A stretch of DNA of 32,090 nucleotides from Planctomycetaceae bacterium (GTDB lineage Bacteria > Planctomycetota > Planctomycetia > Pirellulales > Thermoguttaceae), in contig SUVI01000024.1 of assembly GCA_015062085.1 (NCBI GenBank), forward strand, positions 1-32,090, read 5' to 3'. The stretch's first letter is position 1. Each line of letters opens with the position of its first letter. The translations under genes were made by a program, and so were the position numbers. Below, piece by piece: positions 17,017 through 24,834 of this stretch. The notes under the pieces were generated by a model that saw only the letters and a program-made list of their open reading frames with translations, searched no databases and had not been told where the DNA came from.

Positions 17017-17273
17017 AGTTGAGATTTCGCGAGAGATCTCACTTGCTTGTACCACACGAGAACTTCAGCAATTTTCGGGCGCAAGCTCCGGGGTGCGTTT
17101 TCATTTTCCTGGAAACGCCTCTTTTTTCAATGTCGGATGGCGTCGATGCACATACTGACTGACTACACACTTGGTAGAAGCGGTCCCTAAAATATATTTG
17201 GGATACGCGCGTGTCTAAGTGTGTGGGCAGCTGAAGGCCTTCGTGTGGGATGCGGTTTGCGTATCCCTTTTTT
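17017..17273 (+). ncRNA. Putative structured noncoding RNA with two terminator-like hairpins
   Basis: Transcription from the promoter above should start near 17017. A first hairpin (GCGTTTTC/GGAAACGC, about 17089-17120) runs into T6 at 17122-17127 and could end a 110-nt RNA. If read through, a second structure follows: ACACACTT (about 17165-17172) pairs with AAGTGTGT (17218-17225), enclosing GTCCC/GGGAT. GGGATACGC (17200-17208) can instead pair with GCGTATCCC (about 17259-17267) to form a terminator before T7. These mutually exclusive pairings resemble a riboswitch, attenuator or two-state small RNA. No match seen to tmRNA, RNase P RNA, SRP RNA, T-box or common riboswitch cores. The exact ends are uncertain. 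Confidence 0.5.
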
Positions 17274-17307
17274 TGTAGACACACACACGAAAACTTCAGC
17301 AATTTTC
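17053..17307 (+). repeat. 24-bp direct repeat, 231 bp apart
   Basis: A 24-mer containing AACTTCAGCAATTTTC occurs at 17053-17076 and 17284-17307 with one mismatch. The copies bracket the second half of the putative RNA. Each also has a nearby GAGATTT...AGAGATC element, but on opposite sides (about 17021 and 17332). It could be a duplicated RNA domain or a scar of insertion. Confidence 0.85.
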
Positions 17308-17400
17308 TGTGCTCGTTCCAGAGATGGATACGAGATTTTTTCCAAGAGATCGCTTTTGGATGCTTCTAAAAGAGCCGAGGTAAATAGAAAGTGATTTCCA

Positions 17401-17510
17401 ACAGATGGAGTATGTTTGATAGAAATATGTGAATTTTCGATTTCTTGAAAGTGAACCTAAAACCCCAAGGATCTGTTTGCATAAATTTATTGAACTGCTC
17501 CATTTGTAAA
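17401..17510 (+). ncRNA. Long imperfect hairpin, possible second small RNA
   Basis: ACAGATGGAG (17401-17410) pairs with CTCCATTTGT and the pairing continues through about 30 nt of each arm (to about 17431 and from about 17480). Most differences between the arms are G-U pairs on the plus strand, as expected when an RNA, not a DNA dyad, is conserved. No clear promoter or terminator was found, and a decayed mobile-element end is an alternative. Confidence 0.35.
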
Positions 17511-17594
17511 ATTCAAAATAGGGTAATGTTGAGCGCGACTGCCCGGAAATGGCAAAAATCCTGTAAATTTTTTAAAAAATAGGATTTCCCCCCC

Positions 17595-17622
17595 TTGTAA
17601 TTTTTGGGGAATGTGGTATACT
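17595..17622 (+). promoter_or_regulatory. Promoter of the first tRNA-Ala gene
   Basis: TTGTAA (17595-17600), a 16-nt spacer, TATACT (17617-17622) with an extended TGTGG before it. C7 abuts the -35 box. Confidence 0.8.
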
Positions 17623-17638
17623 TATTTCTATCTTGATT

Positions 17639-17711
17639 GGGGAATTAGCTCAGTTGGGAGAGCGACTGGCTGGCAGCCAGTAGGTCAGCGGTTCGAACCC
17701 GCTATTCTCCA
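17639..17711 (+). tRNA. tRNA-Ala (anticodon GGC)
   Basis: The 73-nt cloverleaf folds fully: a 7-bp acceptor stem, a 4-bp D stem (GCTC/GAGC), a 5-bp anticodon stem (ACTGG/CCAGT) with loop CTGGCAG, and a 5-bp T stem (AGCGG/CCGCT) with TTCGAAC. The anticodon is GGC (17672-17674). The acceptor stem has the G3-U70 pair that identifies alanine tRNAs, and the discriminator base is A. CCA is not encoded. It has its own promoter and terminator and is identical to the copy 8.1 kb downstream. Confidence 0.98.
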
Positions 17712-17715
17712 TCCG

Positions 17716-17749
17716 AAGGACGTGATCATTCAGATTGCGTCCTTTTTTT
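17716..17749 (+). terminator. Terminator of the first tRNA-Ala gene
   Basis: AAGGACG pairs with CGTCCTT around a mostly AT loop and runs into T7. The design is the same as after the second tRNA copy. Confidence 0.85.
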
Positions 17750-17852
17750 ATGGAAATTTTGACGGTTTTAAGTTTTTTATTTTTCTTAATCGTTAAACCT
17801 TATCTATATTGAAGTAAAATCTTTTGAAAATTGCCCCCCCCCGTATTTTCAC

Positions 17853-17880
17853 TTGACAGTCTATTTTAAAATCGTATAAT
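17853..17880 (+). promoter_or_regulatory. Promoter of the five-gene GTPase operon
   Basis: TTGACA (17853-17858), a 16-nt spacer, TATAAT (17875-17880), both exact consensus. A C9 tract (17834-17842) lies 10 nt upstream of the -35 box. The leader to the first start codon is about 110 nt. Confidence 0.85.
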
Positions 17881-17999
17881 TTGAAACAGATTTGGAAAAT
17901 TTTGTAATTTTTGCATGCTTTCTGTAACAGTGAAACGTTTTATTGGTTAGAGGGGTAAATGTGCCTGTTTATCCAAAGCGGAGCCGTGAGGGGGAGAGA

Positions 18000-20117
18000 A
18001 TGACGAAAATTTTAACGGTCGGAACGGTCATTTCTTTATTTTTTGCCGGAGCTTGGCTCCTGATGGGCGATTTCGAGGGACATTCTGAGACGGTATCGGT
18101 CAGCGGGAGGACTGTGTCTGGCGGGAGGAGTGTGTCCATTCTGACAGAGGCGAAGCTGGAAGAGATGCGAGAGTTCGTGCTTGATTATTGGACGGAATGC
18201 GGCATGACGGACAAGTTGGCTGAGGGGCTGTACTTGGTGCAGGAGTTGGATCTGGCACAATGGTATCTTTTGGATCGTGAGGCGTTCGAGAAGCACTTGC
18301 GGCAGTCTCTTTTTTTGGTGAACGATCCGGTGTTGATGGGTGAGTTGGAGGATTCGCCGGAGCTGGTGAATCTTGTTCTGCGTGTATTGGAGCATTCGGA
18401 GGAATGTGCGCGGGATCTGGTGTCGATCTGCCAGTCCAATCCGGAGGCGGTAAAGGAGCTGTACCTCTTTTTTTCGGATACCGAGGAGGCGATCCGATTG
18501 ACGGAGATACTGAAAAGGCCGGAATTTTGTGAGAGGATCCTGAAACTTTACGAGAGATCTCCGGGGAATTTAGATTTCGTGCAGCTTTTTGAGTTGGCCG
18601 ACGAAGTGTGGAAGGAGGATCCGAAGAGGGCGGAAATTTATCAGTGGTGGCTTTTCCGGCTCGTGGATCGATATTTGGAGATGGACAGCGAGAGTTTTCA
18701 CAGTCACGAGCCGTTTATGATGCTGAACTTTTTTTCGAAACCGATACTGGAGGGACTGCAAAGGGAACCGGCCTTGCGTGCTGGATTTAAGGAGTACTGG
18801 ATCGTATTGGAACGCGTTATCGGGAAAATGGCGGAGGAGCGGATCGCTCTTGCGGAAAAAGAGGCAGAGAAGTCGAAAGCTGGTGAGACGTCGAAAGAGG
18901 GAGATGAGATGCAGAAGAGGGACCAGGTGTACTTGAACGTGCTTTTGGATTTCGTTTCGGATGAGAATTTGTGGACGTTCCTGCCGCTTTTTTCACCGGA
19001 GAAGGTCGAGAAGATCTATTTGCGTGTGGGAAACGGCGGTTCTTTTCTGCTGACGCATAGAGCGTTCCTGAAAGAAGGAGAGCCGGAAGATCCCAAAACA
19101 CGAAATGCTCGCGAACGGCTTGCGAATCTGCTGATCGCGGCGGATGAAGAGCAGCTTTACTCGATCTTTCAGATCCGGGAGGAAGCGTATCCTGATCTCG
19201 CGGCGTTTTTGAATCGTGCGCTGGATGATGAAAATGTGCGGAAAGGCGTCATTTATCTTGGGAATCTTGGCTGGGCCGCACATGAGGAAGTCATGTACTG
19301 GAGTCGTCTCAGCGATGCCGTACTGTTGAAAGAAGAGCCGTTCCGCCTAGAGGAGGTCGTGTCGGCCGTGGATTTCATTCCGGGGGGCGATATTTCTCGC
19401 TTGGTGGAAAAGATGATGGATGGCCGGCGTGTGCAGGGGGAAGATTGGGTCTGTGCGGGGATCGATACTGCCTTTTTGATCCCAGACCTTGTATCTGGCG
19501 TCGTGACTGTGTCTACCGGCGGAGCGGCTGCACCGTTGGCGGGAGGTGTGGCAGCGGCTAAGGCGGGAGTAAAAGGAGCAGCTAAAGTTGGCGCGAAAGT
19601 CGCAGTTAAGCGGGGTGTGAAGATCGGCATGCGTAATTTGACTCGCAAAACGCAGAAAGAGCTGATGAAGCATGGGGGAAAAAAGGCGCTTTCACTGCGA
19701 AGCGGCATGGATATTTTATGGAATGCGCGTGCGGAAATGCACAAACTCTTGAAGGTAAACGCGAACATTACGGACTGCGTGCGTTTGGCGTTCAAGAATT
19801 CCAAACTCGGCTGCAATTCGTTCAAGAATATGACGGGCCTGGATGCGAGGATCTTCATGCGCGGGGATCGAAGAGTCGTGATGCAGGTCGATATTGCGCG
19901 CGGCGTGGAGCGTGTCGCGGGAGATGGTGCGGCATCTTTCGTCATTTCAAAGGGGATCGAGGCGGCTTCGTCGCTGGTGAAACACGCGAAGGACCAAAAA
20001 GAAATGGTAAAACGTTTGAGGGAGATCCACCAGACATACCAGACCTTGCGTGCTGGTTTGTCGGAAGAGACGCTTTGGAAGTCGGAGCTGTCATCGTGGT
20101 GGGGAATGTGTCCGTGA
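18000..20117 (+). CDS. Large exported or anchored alpha-helical protein, first gene of the GTPase operon
   Basis: I recognise no family. The 705-residue product starts with a hydrophobic signal or anchor (MTKILTVGTVISLFFAGAWL). It then has about 450 residues of charged helical sequence rich in Leu and Glu, like a helical-repeat scaffold (for example ERILKLYERSPGNLDFVQLF). Around residues 480-545 the character changes to a Gly/Ala/Val stretch with regular lysines (AAAKAGVKGAAKVGAKVAVK), amphipathic and possibly membrane-inserting. The C-terminal 150 residues are mixed, basic and helical. The ATG at 18000 follows a GGGGGAG site; a GTG at 17961 is possible but would bury the signal. The stop codon overlaps a GTG (GTGA) in frame with the next gene, so translation may be coupled. 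Confidence 0.85.
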   Translation: MTKILTVGTVISLFFAGAWLLMGDFEGHSETVSVSGRTVSGGRSVSILTEAKLEEMREFVLDYWTECGMTDKLAEGLYLVQELDLAQWYLLDREAFEKHLRQSLFLVNDPVLMGELEDSPELVNLVLRVLEHSEECARDLVSICQSNPEAVKELYLFFSDTEEAIRLTEILKRPEFCERILKLYERSPGNLDFVQLFELADEVWKEDPKRAEIYQWWLFRLVDRYLEMDSESFHSHEPFMMLNFFSKPILEGLQREPALRAGFKEYWIVLERVIGKMAEERIALAEKEAEKSKAGETSKEGDEMQKRDQVYLNVLLDFVSDENLWTFLPLFSPEKVEKIYLRVGNGGSFLLTHRAFLKEGEPEDPKTRNARERLANLLIAADEEQLYSIFQIREEAYPDLAAFLNRALDDENVRKGVIYLGNLGWAAHEEVMYWSRLSDAVLLKEEPFRLEEVVSAVDFIPGGDISRLVEKMMDGRRVQGEDWVCAGIDTAFLIPDLVSGVVTVSTGGAAAPLAGGVAAAKAGVKGAAKVGAKVAVKRGVKIGMRNLTRKTQKELMKHGGKKALSLRSGMDILWNARAEMHKLLKVNANITDCVRLAFKNSKLGCNSFKNMTGLDARIFMRGDRRVVMQVDIARGVERVAGDGAASFVISKGIEAASSLVKHAKDQKEMVKRLREIHQTYQTLRAGLSEETLWKSELSSWWGMCP

Positions 20118-20137
20118 AAGAGGAGAAAGTGAAGAAA

Positions 20138-21157
20138 ATGAGAGATATTGGCAAACGCAGTATTGCGAAAGGTCTGTGTCTGATCGTTTTTCTTTCTGTT
20201 TGGAGCAGTCTTGGTCTGTTTGGGCCTTCGGCGGCGCAGGCACAGTGGCGCGGTTTGAGTAAAGCGCTTCGGAAGACAGGGAAAGCCGCGGAGAACGTTC
20301 CGTTTCGTCAAATGGACGACTTTGTGCCGGACGCGCACATCCGCAGAAATGCGCGGGAAGTACTGATGGAAAAAGGCAAGTTTCTCGATGAGGCTGCGTA
20401 TGCTCGGAGAATGTCGGACGAGCTGGGAGATCTGTTTCGAAACGCGGATCCGGCGACGCTTCAGGTGGTCCGGAAACTGGACGCTCCGACGCAGGAGATG
20501 GTATTTTTGGCTTCGCGCGGGGTCCGAAATGTAGATGAAGTGCCGATGGATCTGCTCGTACGGCGTGAGCTTTTGAACGCGGCAGACGGAAAGACTCTGT
20601 GCGCGTTGGGGCTTCATCCGTCGCTGGTGCCGGATGCTGTGAACGTGCAGAATCTGATTCGGGCTGGGAAAATCACGACTCCTGACGGAATGCGAAGGCT
20701 CTCGCTGGATGATTTTGGGAGTTTCTTTCATCGCTACGGGACGGCGGGAGTCCGATTTTGGGAGAAACACATTCGGCCGAACTGGAAAATCTGGGTCGGC
20801 GGAGGAGCGTTGACCGCATTGCTGCTGACTCCGGAAGAGTACCTGAACGACTCAGCAGAGTGGCTTGCGGACGGTGCTGCGAAAATCGCGAAGTTCGGTG
20901 TAGAGGTCGTTTCCGGAATCGCGGCGGGAACTCTGGAAGGAACGGCGGAAGGTTTTGGTGAGACACTTTCGAGGTTCTGGAATTGGTGTGCGTCATTTTT
21001 TCTGACCTGGAAAGGGGTAGGAGTGCTGACGGTTCTTGCGATAGTCGGACTGTTCATTGGGCGCAGAACGCGAAGGAATGGGCGGACGGTTCCTTTCGGG
21101 GGCAATATCCTGAGCTTTTGGAAACGGCAGAAAGAACTTGGACCCGATGTGGAATGA
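20138..21157 (+). CDS. Exported protein with C-terminal membrane helix, second gene of the GTPase operon
   Basis: No family recognised. The 339-residue product has a signal peptide (MRDIGKRSIAKGLCLIVFLS, cleavage likely after SAAQA), a helical soluble region of about 180 residues, a hydrophobic patch (VGGGALTALLLTPEEY, about 217-232), an amphipathic Gly-rich segment (VVSGIAAGTLEGTAEGFGE) and a membrane helix (about 291-308, VGVLTVLAIVGLFIG) followed by basic residues. Bulk outside, tail in the cytoplasm. A GTG at 20114 that overlaps the previous stop is a possible alternative start (eight residues longer). An AGGAG lies 12 nt before the ATG and nearer to other GTG codons, so the start is uncertain. 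Confidence 0.82.
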   Translation: MRDIGKRSIAKGLCLIVFLSVWSSLGLFGPSAAQAQWRGLSKALRKTGKAAENVPFRQMDDFVPDAHIRRNAREVLMEKGKFLDEAAYARRMSDELGDLFRNADPATLQVVRKLDAPTQEMVFLASRGVRNVDEVPMDLLVRRELLNAADGKTLCALGLHPSLVPDAVNVQNLIRAGKITTPDGMRRLSLDDFGSFFHRYGTAGVRFWEKHIRPNWKIWVGGGALTALLLTPEEYLNDSAEWLADGAAKIAKFGVEVVSGIAAGTLEGTAEGFGETLSRFWNWCASFFLTWKGVGVLTVLAIVGLFIGRRTRRNGRTVPFGGNILSFWKRQKELGPDVE

Positions 21158-21188
21158 GAGTTTCGGTGTTTTAAGAAAGGACACAAAG

Positions 21189-23753
21189 ATGAGAAACAAA
21201 AAGACTGACGGAAATGGACAGAAACGGCTTTCCTATCGGTTTGCGCTTATTGGAACGACGCAGACGGGGAAAAGCTGCATTTTGGCGCAGCTCGCGCAAA
21301 ATCGGGACGGAGACGCGCAGGGACGATTCAAGAGTACCCTCCTGCGCGACAAACGCTCGTTGACCACAGAGGAAGAGAAACAGCAGAAATTTGATGAAAA
21401 GCTCCGCAAAGTGAAAAACTACCAGGTCGGACTGGAACGGCTGGATGCTGTCATTCAGAAACTGGAAAATGGAGAAAAACCGGACGCGACGAACGTGATT
21501 GAAGAAAATCGGCTGATGCTTGATTTTGAGATGGGGAGCGTCGAACGCGGTGATTTCGTCGTGGCGATGGAGGATTACTCTGGAGAGCACATCAATCTTG
21601 AACACTTGAATGATCCGGATTCCCTAACGTCCCTTTTCAATGAACGTTTTTCAAAGTACGATGGACTCGTTTTCGTGGTCGATACTTTTCAAGAAGAGGA
21701 CGATACTTTCCGTGCTGAGCAAATGGTTCAGGCTCTGGATGGTTTTTTCAGTACATTGAAAGGAAAACGGGTGATGGAGCTGGGGTCGATGCCTGTCGCG
21801 CTGATCTTCTCGCGCTGGGATAAATACTCTGAGATCGATTTCAATGATCCGGAAGGCGAATTCCGAAAGCTGGAAGAGTTTTGTGCTCTGCCGCGAGTCG
21901 CATTCTGCGGACAGATCATTCGCTCGATCCGTGTGGCGGCGGCTTCCATTCAAAAGGAAAAAACAAAGATGCCGGAAGATCCGGAAAGTCAATTAACGGA
22001 CGGCGAAAATGAGAAAGATGAAAACTACCGTATTTTCCCGGTCAGCGCGTTTGGAAAAGCTCGAAAAGATGGTGAGGATTTCGTACCGGTTCTCGGTTCA
22101 AAAGCGTTTGGCATTGTGGAGCCGTTCGTGTGGCTTGCGAATCAGTGCGACCAGATCCAGATGCTGCGCATGCGCAAAATGGCGGAGGAATTGAAGGCTC
22201 TCCGCGGATGGAATCCCTTAAAATGGTTTTGTGGACGGAAAACCGCCGGCGAGCTGCTTGATCTGGTGAAGGCGCAGAAGAACCGGATCCCGACAGTCCA
22301 TGAAGAATGGCACCGTGAGTTGAAAGAGTTTCAGTCGCTTGCGTCAAAAACGCAGTGGAAGGTCTTTAGGACCAGGTTCGGAGTTTGCCTGATCGGATTT
22401 TTCATCGCGGCAGCTGTTGCGCTAAGTTGGCGTATGAGTGTCTGGCAGGGGAAACTGAACGACCCGAAAGTGACGGTTGCACAGCTGGAAGAGGTCGCGT
22501 GGGAAGTGCGCGGCGTGGACGAGTTTTTGACGACTCTGCGACTGTCGCGGCTGCCGTTGCTGTGTAATGTTTCGAAGATCCGCCAGGAAATTTCCGACCG
22601 AACGGAAGGGGCGAGCTGGAGCCGCGTAAAGAAAGCTGCGGAAGGCTCGCAGGAACAGTGTGCGCTGGCGAAAGAGTACCTCAAGTATCATCCGTTAGGA
22701 ACGTACGTTGAAGAAGCTCGCAAGATCGTTGCCGATTATGGAAGTCGGATTGAGGAGGAGCTTTGGGGAGAGATCCAAAAGAGGAATGCCGCAGAGAAAA
22801 TAGGACTTTTGGAAATGTACTTTAAAAAAGTGAAGGCTCAGGAGATACCCGGAACCCATAAAGAGGAGGCTGAGATCCTGCGTGAGAAACTAGAGATGGA
22901 CGGTAAATGGATAAAAGCGTTTGCCGTTTACCAGAGTGCTCAAACGATGGAGAAGGCTTCCGAAAATGTGAAGAAGCTGATGAAGGATTTCGGGCCGGAA
23001 CGGTGGGGAGACGTCGTGAAGACGGATTTCCCGGATCGACTTTGCAGACTGCTGGACCGCGCGAATACGAACGCGGATCCGGAATCATGCATTCAGAATT
23101 GCGAACAGGCCGCCGCGATCTTTAAGGAAGCAGGAGAGATCGCGATCTCCTATGCCCAAAATGATGCGATGGCGGTCATGACGGAGGAAATGCGGAAGGT
23201 CGAAACGCAGTTGAAGCCTGTTTTTATCGAGCGTCTGGATCGGGAACTGTATGAGGAAGTGCGGAATGGGTATGGCGGCGAGTGCAAAAAATATCTTGAA
23301 CGAATGGAAAAGTACGGCGGCGGGAAAATGAAAGACCGCGTGCAGAAAACAGCTGAATTTTATGAACGTCTCGTTACTCCGCAAACTTTCACCTGTACCG
23401 GAACGGTAAGCTGGGGGCACGGAATCACGAAGCACTATTTGAGAGTAGAGATATTCATTGACAGTAAATTATGTTCCACGACCCAGATGGACCACGCGGA
23501 TGGAGCGAGAGAAGGGATCAAAGACTTTTCCTTTGAAAAGAGCCCGAATCAGGACGTAACGATCCGGGTTGTCGGAATTTCCGAAAGAAATAAGATGTTT
23601 CGGAATGGTCTTGAACTGCATCGTGGGGAAAAAGTGTGCTCTATCGAGAAACTTTCAGATGGGATCTCTTTCGATATTGGAACTGGATCCAAAATTGACC
23701 TGAAACTTTCCGGTTACCCCAAAAAACCTGAAATGCCGGAGTGGGGGAAGTAA
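21189..23753 (+). CDS. Membrane-spanning P-loop GTPase (TRAFAC-like), third gene of the operon
   Basis: The 854-residue product has a GTPase domain at its N-terminus: G1 GTTQTGKS (residues 22-29), G3-like DYSGE (129-133), the strand FVVDT (162-166), G4-like FSRWDKY (207-213) and G5-like VSA (285-287). The D-x-x-G-E form of G3 recalls TRAFAC 'double GTPase'-type proteins of bacterial conflict systems; this is a resemblance, not a proven assignment. In G4, Arg replaces the usual Lys of [NT]KxD. One membrane helix (397-416) follows, then about 310 residues of charged helix outside, then a beta-rich C-terminal domain from about 733 (TFTCTGTVSW) resembling the end of the next protein. An AAAGGA site sits 8 nt before the ATG. 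The next gene starts 1 nt after the stop. Confidence 0.88.
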   Translation: MRNKKTDGNGQKRLSYRFALIGTTQTGKSCILAQLAQNRDGDAQGRFKSTLLRDKRSLTTEEEKQQKFDEKLRKVKNYQVGLERLDAVIQKLENGEKPDATNVIEENRLMLDFEMGSVERGDFVVAMEDYSGEHINLEHLNDPDSLTSLFNERFSKYDGLVFVVDTFQEEDDTFRAEQMVQALDGFFSTLKGKRVMELGSMPVALIFSRWDKYSEIDFNDPEGEFRKLEEFCALPRVAFCGQIIRSIRVAAASIQKEKTKMPEDPESQLTDGENEKDENYRIFPVSAFGKARKDGEDFVPVLGSKAFGIVEPFVWLANQCDQIQMLRMRKMAEELKALRGWNPLKWFCGRKTAGELLDLVKAQKNRIPTVHEEWHRELKEFQSLASKTQWKVFRTRFGVCLIGFFIAAAVALSWRMSVWQGKLNDPKVTVAQLEEVAWEVRGVDEFLTTLRLSRLPLLCNVSKIRQEISDRTEGASWSRVKKAAEGSQEQCALAKEYLKYHPLGTYVEEARKIVADYGSRIEEELWGEIQKRNAAEKIGLLEMYFKKVKAQEIPGTHKEEAEILREKLEMDGKWIKAFAVYQSAQTMEKASENVKKLMKDFGPERWGDVVKTDFPDRLCRLLDRANTNADPESCIQNCEQAAAIFKEAGEIAISYAQNDAMAVMTEEMRKVETQLKPVFIERLDRELYEEVRNGYGGECKKYLERMEKYGGGKMKDRVQKTAEFYERLVTPQTFTCTGTVSWGHGITKHYLRVEIFIDSKLCSTTQMDHADGAREGIKDFSFEKSPNQDVTIRVVGISERNKMFRNGLELHRGEKVCSIEKLSDGISFDIGTGSKIDLKLSGYPKKPEMPEWGK

Positions 23754-23754
23754 A

Positions 23755-24834
23755 ATGAAAGTTGCCGTATTGACGCCGCGGGCCGGTGTGTGGAATCACC
23801 GCTGGCTCACGGCAGACGGCAGAGACGATTTCGCGAAGGAGAAAAATCTTATTCGTGTGATCAATCTGCTGAAAAACACGCCGGAGGCGCGCCGACCCGG
23901 GATCCTGATCACTCGGAACATTCAGCAGCTCTCCGGGCGTCCGGGGGAGGAATGCGTCTTCCTTTTCGACGAACAGTTTCAGAAACGTTCGAAGAAAGTG
24001 AAAGAAAAACTGCATGAGGCACTCGAATCGTTTGACGTGGAGAAAGAGATCCTCCCGATGTTCGAGAACATGAAGAACGTGCCTTCTCTGATCCTGGCGC
24101 ATGAGTCCATAAAAGAGCTTGAGCAGAAACTGCGGCAGATCGCAGAGCAGGAACCGCAGTGCGAACCTGCCACTTCCGCATCGCCGTTGGGAAACATGTT
24201 CAAACTCATCGTTTTTATCCTCCTGTTTTTGGTTCTGGGACTGCTGTTGGTGCGGAATCTCGATCTCGCTGGGGAAGAAAAGCGCGTTGTTCCAAGCAGC
24301 ACGTTTGTGATCCAACTTCCCGGTGAAGAGGAAAGTCTGCCGAAGCATGAAGAGTCTTCTGGCGAAACGCCGAAAGCTGCACCGGAAGAGGAACATCCAG
24401 GCGAGCCGGAAGAGAAACCGGAACCGGAACCGGAACCCGTAAAGCCTCCGAAATTGTTGACTTTTGAGTGTTCGGGAACGGTGAAATTGGCTGTCACTAG
24501 GAGGTTACCGAAAAGAAAAGTGACAGTGACGATTGCTGTTGATGGTAACTCCGATCAGTCACGAGAAATAGAATACAGCTCGGAGGACCAGCGGATAGAG
24601 TCGTTTAATATTTCAGTGAAAGAAGATCGCAAGTCGATCAAAATCGAGGTTTCTTTGTTGATTGAATATTACAGGTCCCCTTGGCCCCCTAGCGAGTATT
24701 TACAATCACAGACTTGGAAGCTGGATCCATCAGATAATTTGTCCTTTATTTTTAAAGATGGGTCAAAATGCACATTGAGATTTAGTCGTTCCTTAAATCA
24801 AAAGGAGAATGAAAATGGAAACCAAACCAAATGA
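23755..24834 (+). CDS. Bitopic membrane protein with beta-rich outer domain, fourth gene of the operon
   Basis: No family recognised. The 359-residue product has a cytoplasmic domain of about 145 residues (MKVAVLTPRAGVWNHRWLTA; alternating strands and helices), one membrane helix (about 149-166, FKLIVFILLFLVLGLLLV), a Pro/Glu-rich spacer (180-232) able to reach across the periplasm or wall, and a beta-rich domain from about 234 (LLTFECSGTVKLAV). The last domain opens like the GTPase C-terminus (TFTCTGTV) and has a similar V-x-V-x-I-x-V-D strand, suggesting a common fold. It starts 1 nt after the GTPase stop, so translation is coupled and a physical pairing with the GTPase is likely. Confidence 0.83.
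   Translation: MKVAVLTPRAGVWNHRWLTADGRDDFAKEKNLIRVINLLKNTPEARRPGILITRNIQQLSGRPGEECVFLFDEQFQKRSKKVKEKLHEALESFDVEKEILPMFENMKNVPSLILAHESIKELEQKLRQIAEQEPQCEPATSASPLGNMFKLIVFILLFLVLGLLLVRNLDLAGEEKRVVPSSTFVIQLPGEEESLPKHEESSGETPKAAPEEEHPGEPEEKPEPEPEPVKPPKLLTFECSGTVKLAVTRRLPKRKVTVTIAVDGNSDQSREIEYSSEDQRIESFNISVKEDRKSIKIEVSLLIEYYRSPWPPSEYLQSQTWKLDPSDNLSFIFKDGSKCTLRFSRSLNQKENENGNQTK

Larger units (their letters stand above)
16871..17638 (+). other. 768-nt region without a protein gene
   Basis: Open frames here are short, lack ribosome binding sites and show no family features. The region holds a terminator, a good promoter, at least three strong RNA hairpins, a 24-bp duplicated sequence and the tRNA promoter, each listed separately. 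It is best read as a small-RNA region. Confidence 0.6.

Noticed and set aside
17017..17273. Identity of the putative RNA as tmRNA, 6S, SRP RNA, T-box or a known riboswitch
   Set aside because: I looked for their conserved cores and end pairings and found none. I leave it unnamed.
16946..17302. Short frames on both strands in the region before the first tRNA
   Set aside because: No ribosome binding sites, no recognised motifs, and they cross strong hairpins and a terminator. An RNA product fits better.
19253..20770. 505-residue minus frame opposite the first two GTPase operon genes
   Set aside because: Basic, Ser/Pro-rich antisense product with no motif; the plus genes have promoter, signal peptides and linked spacing.
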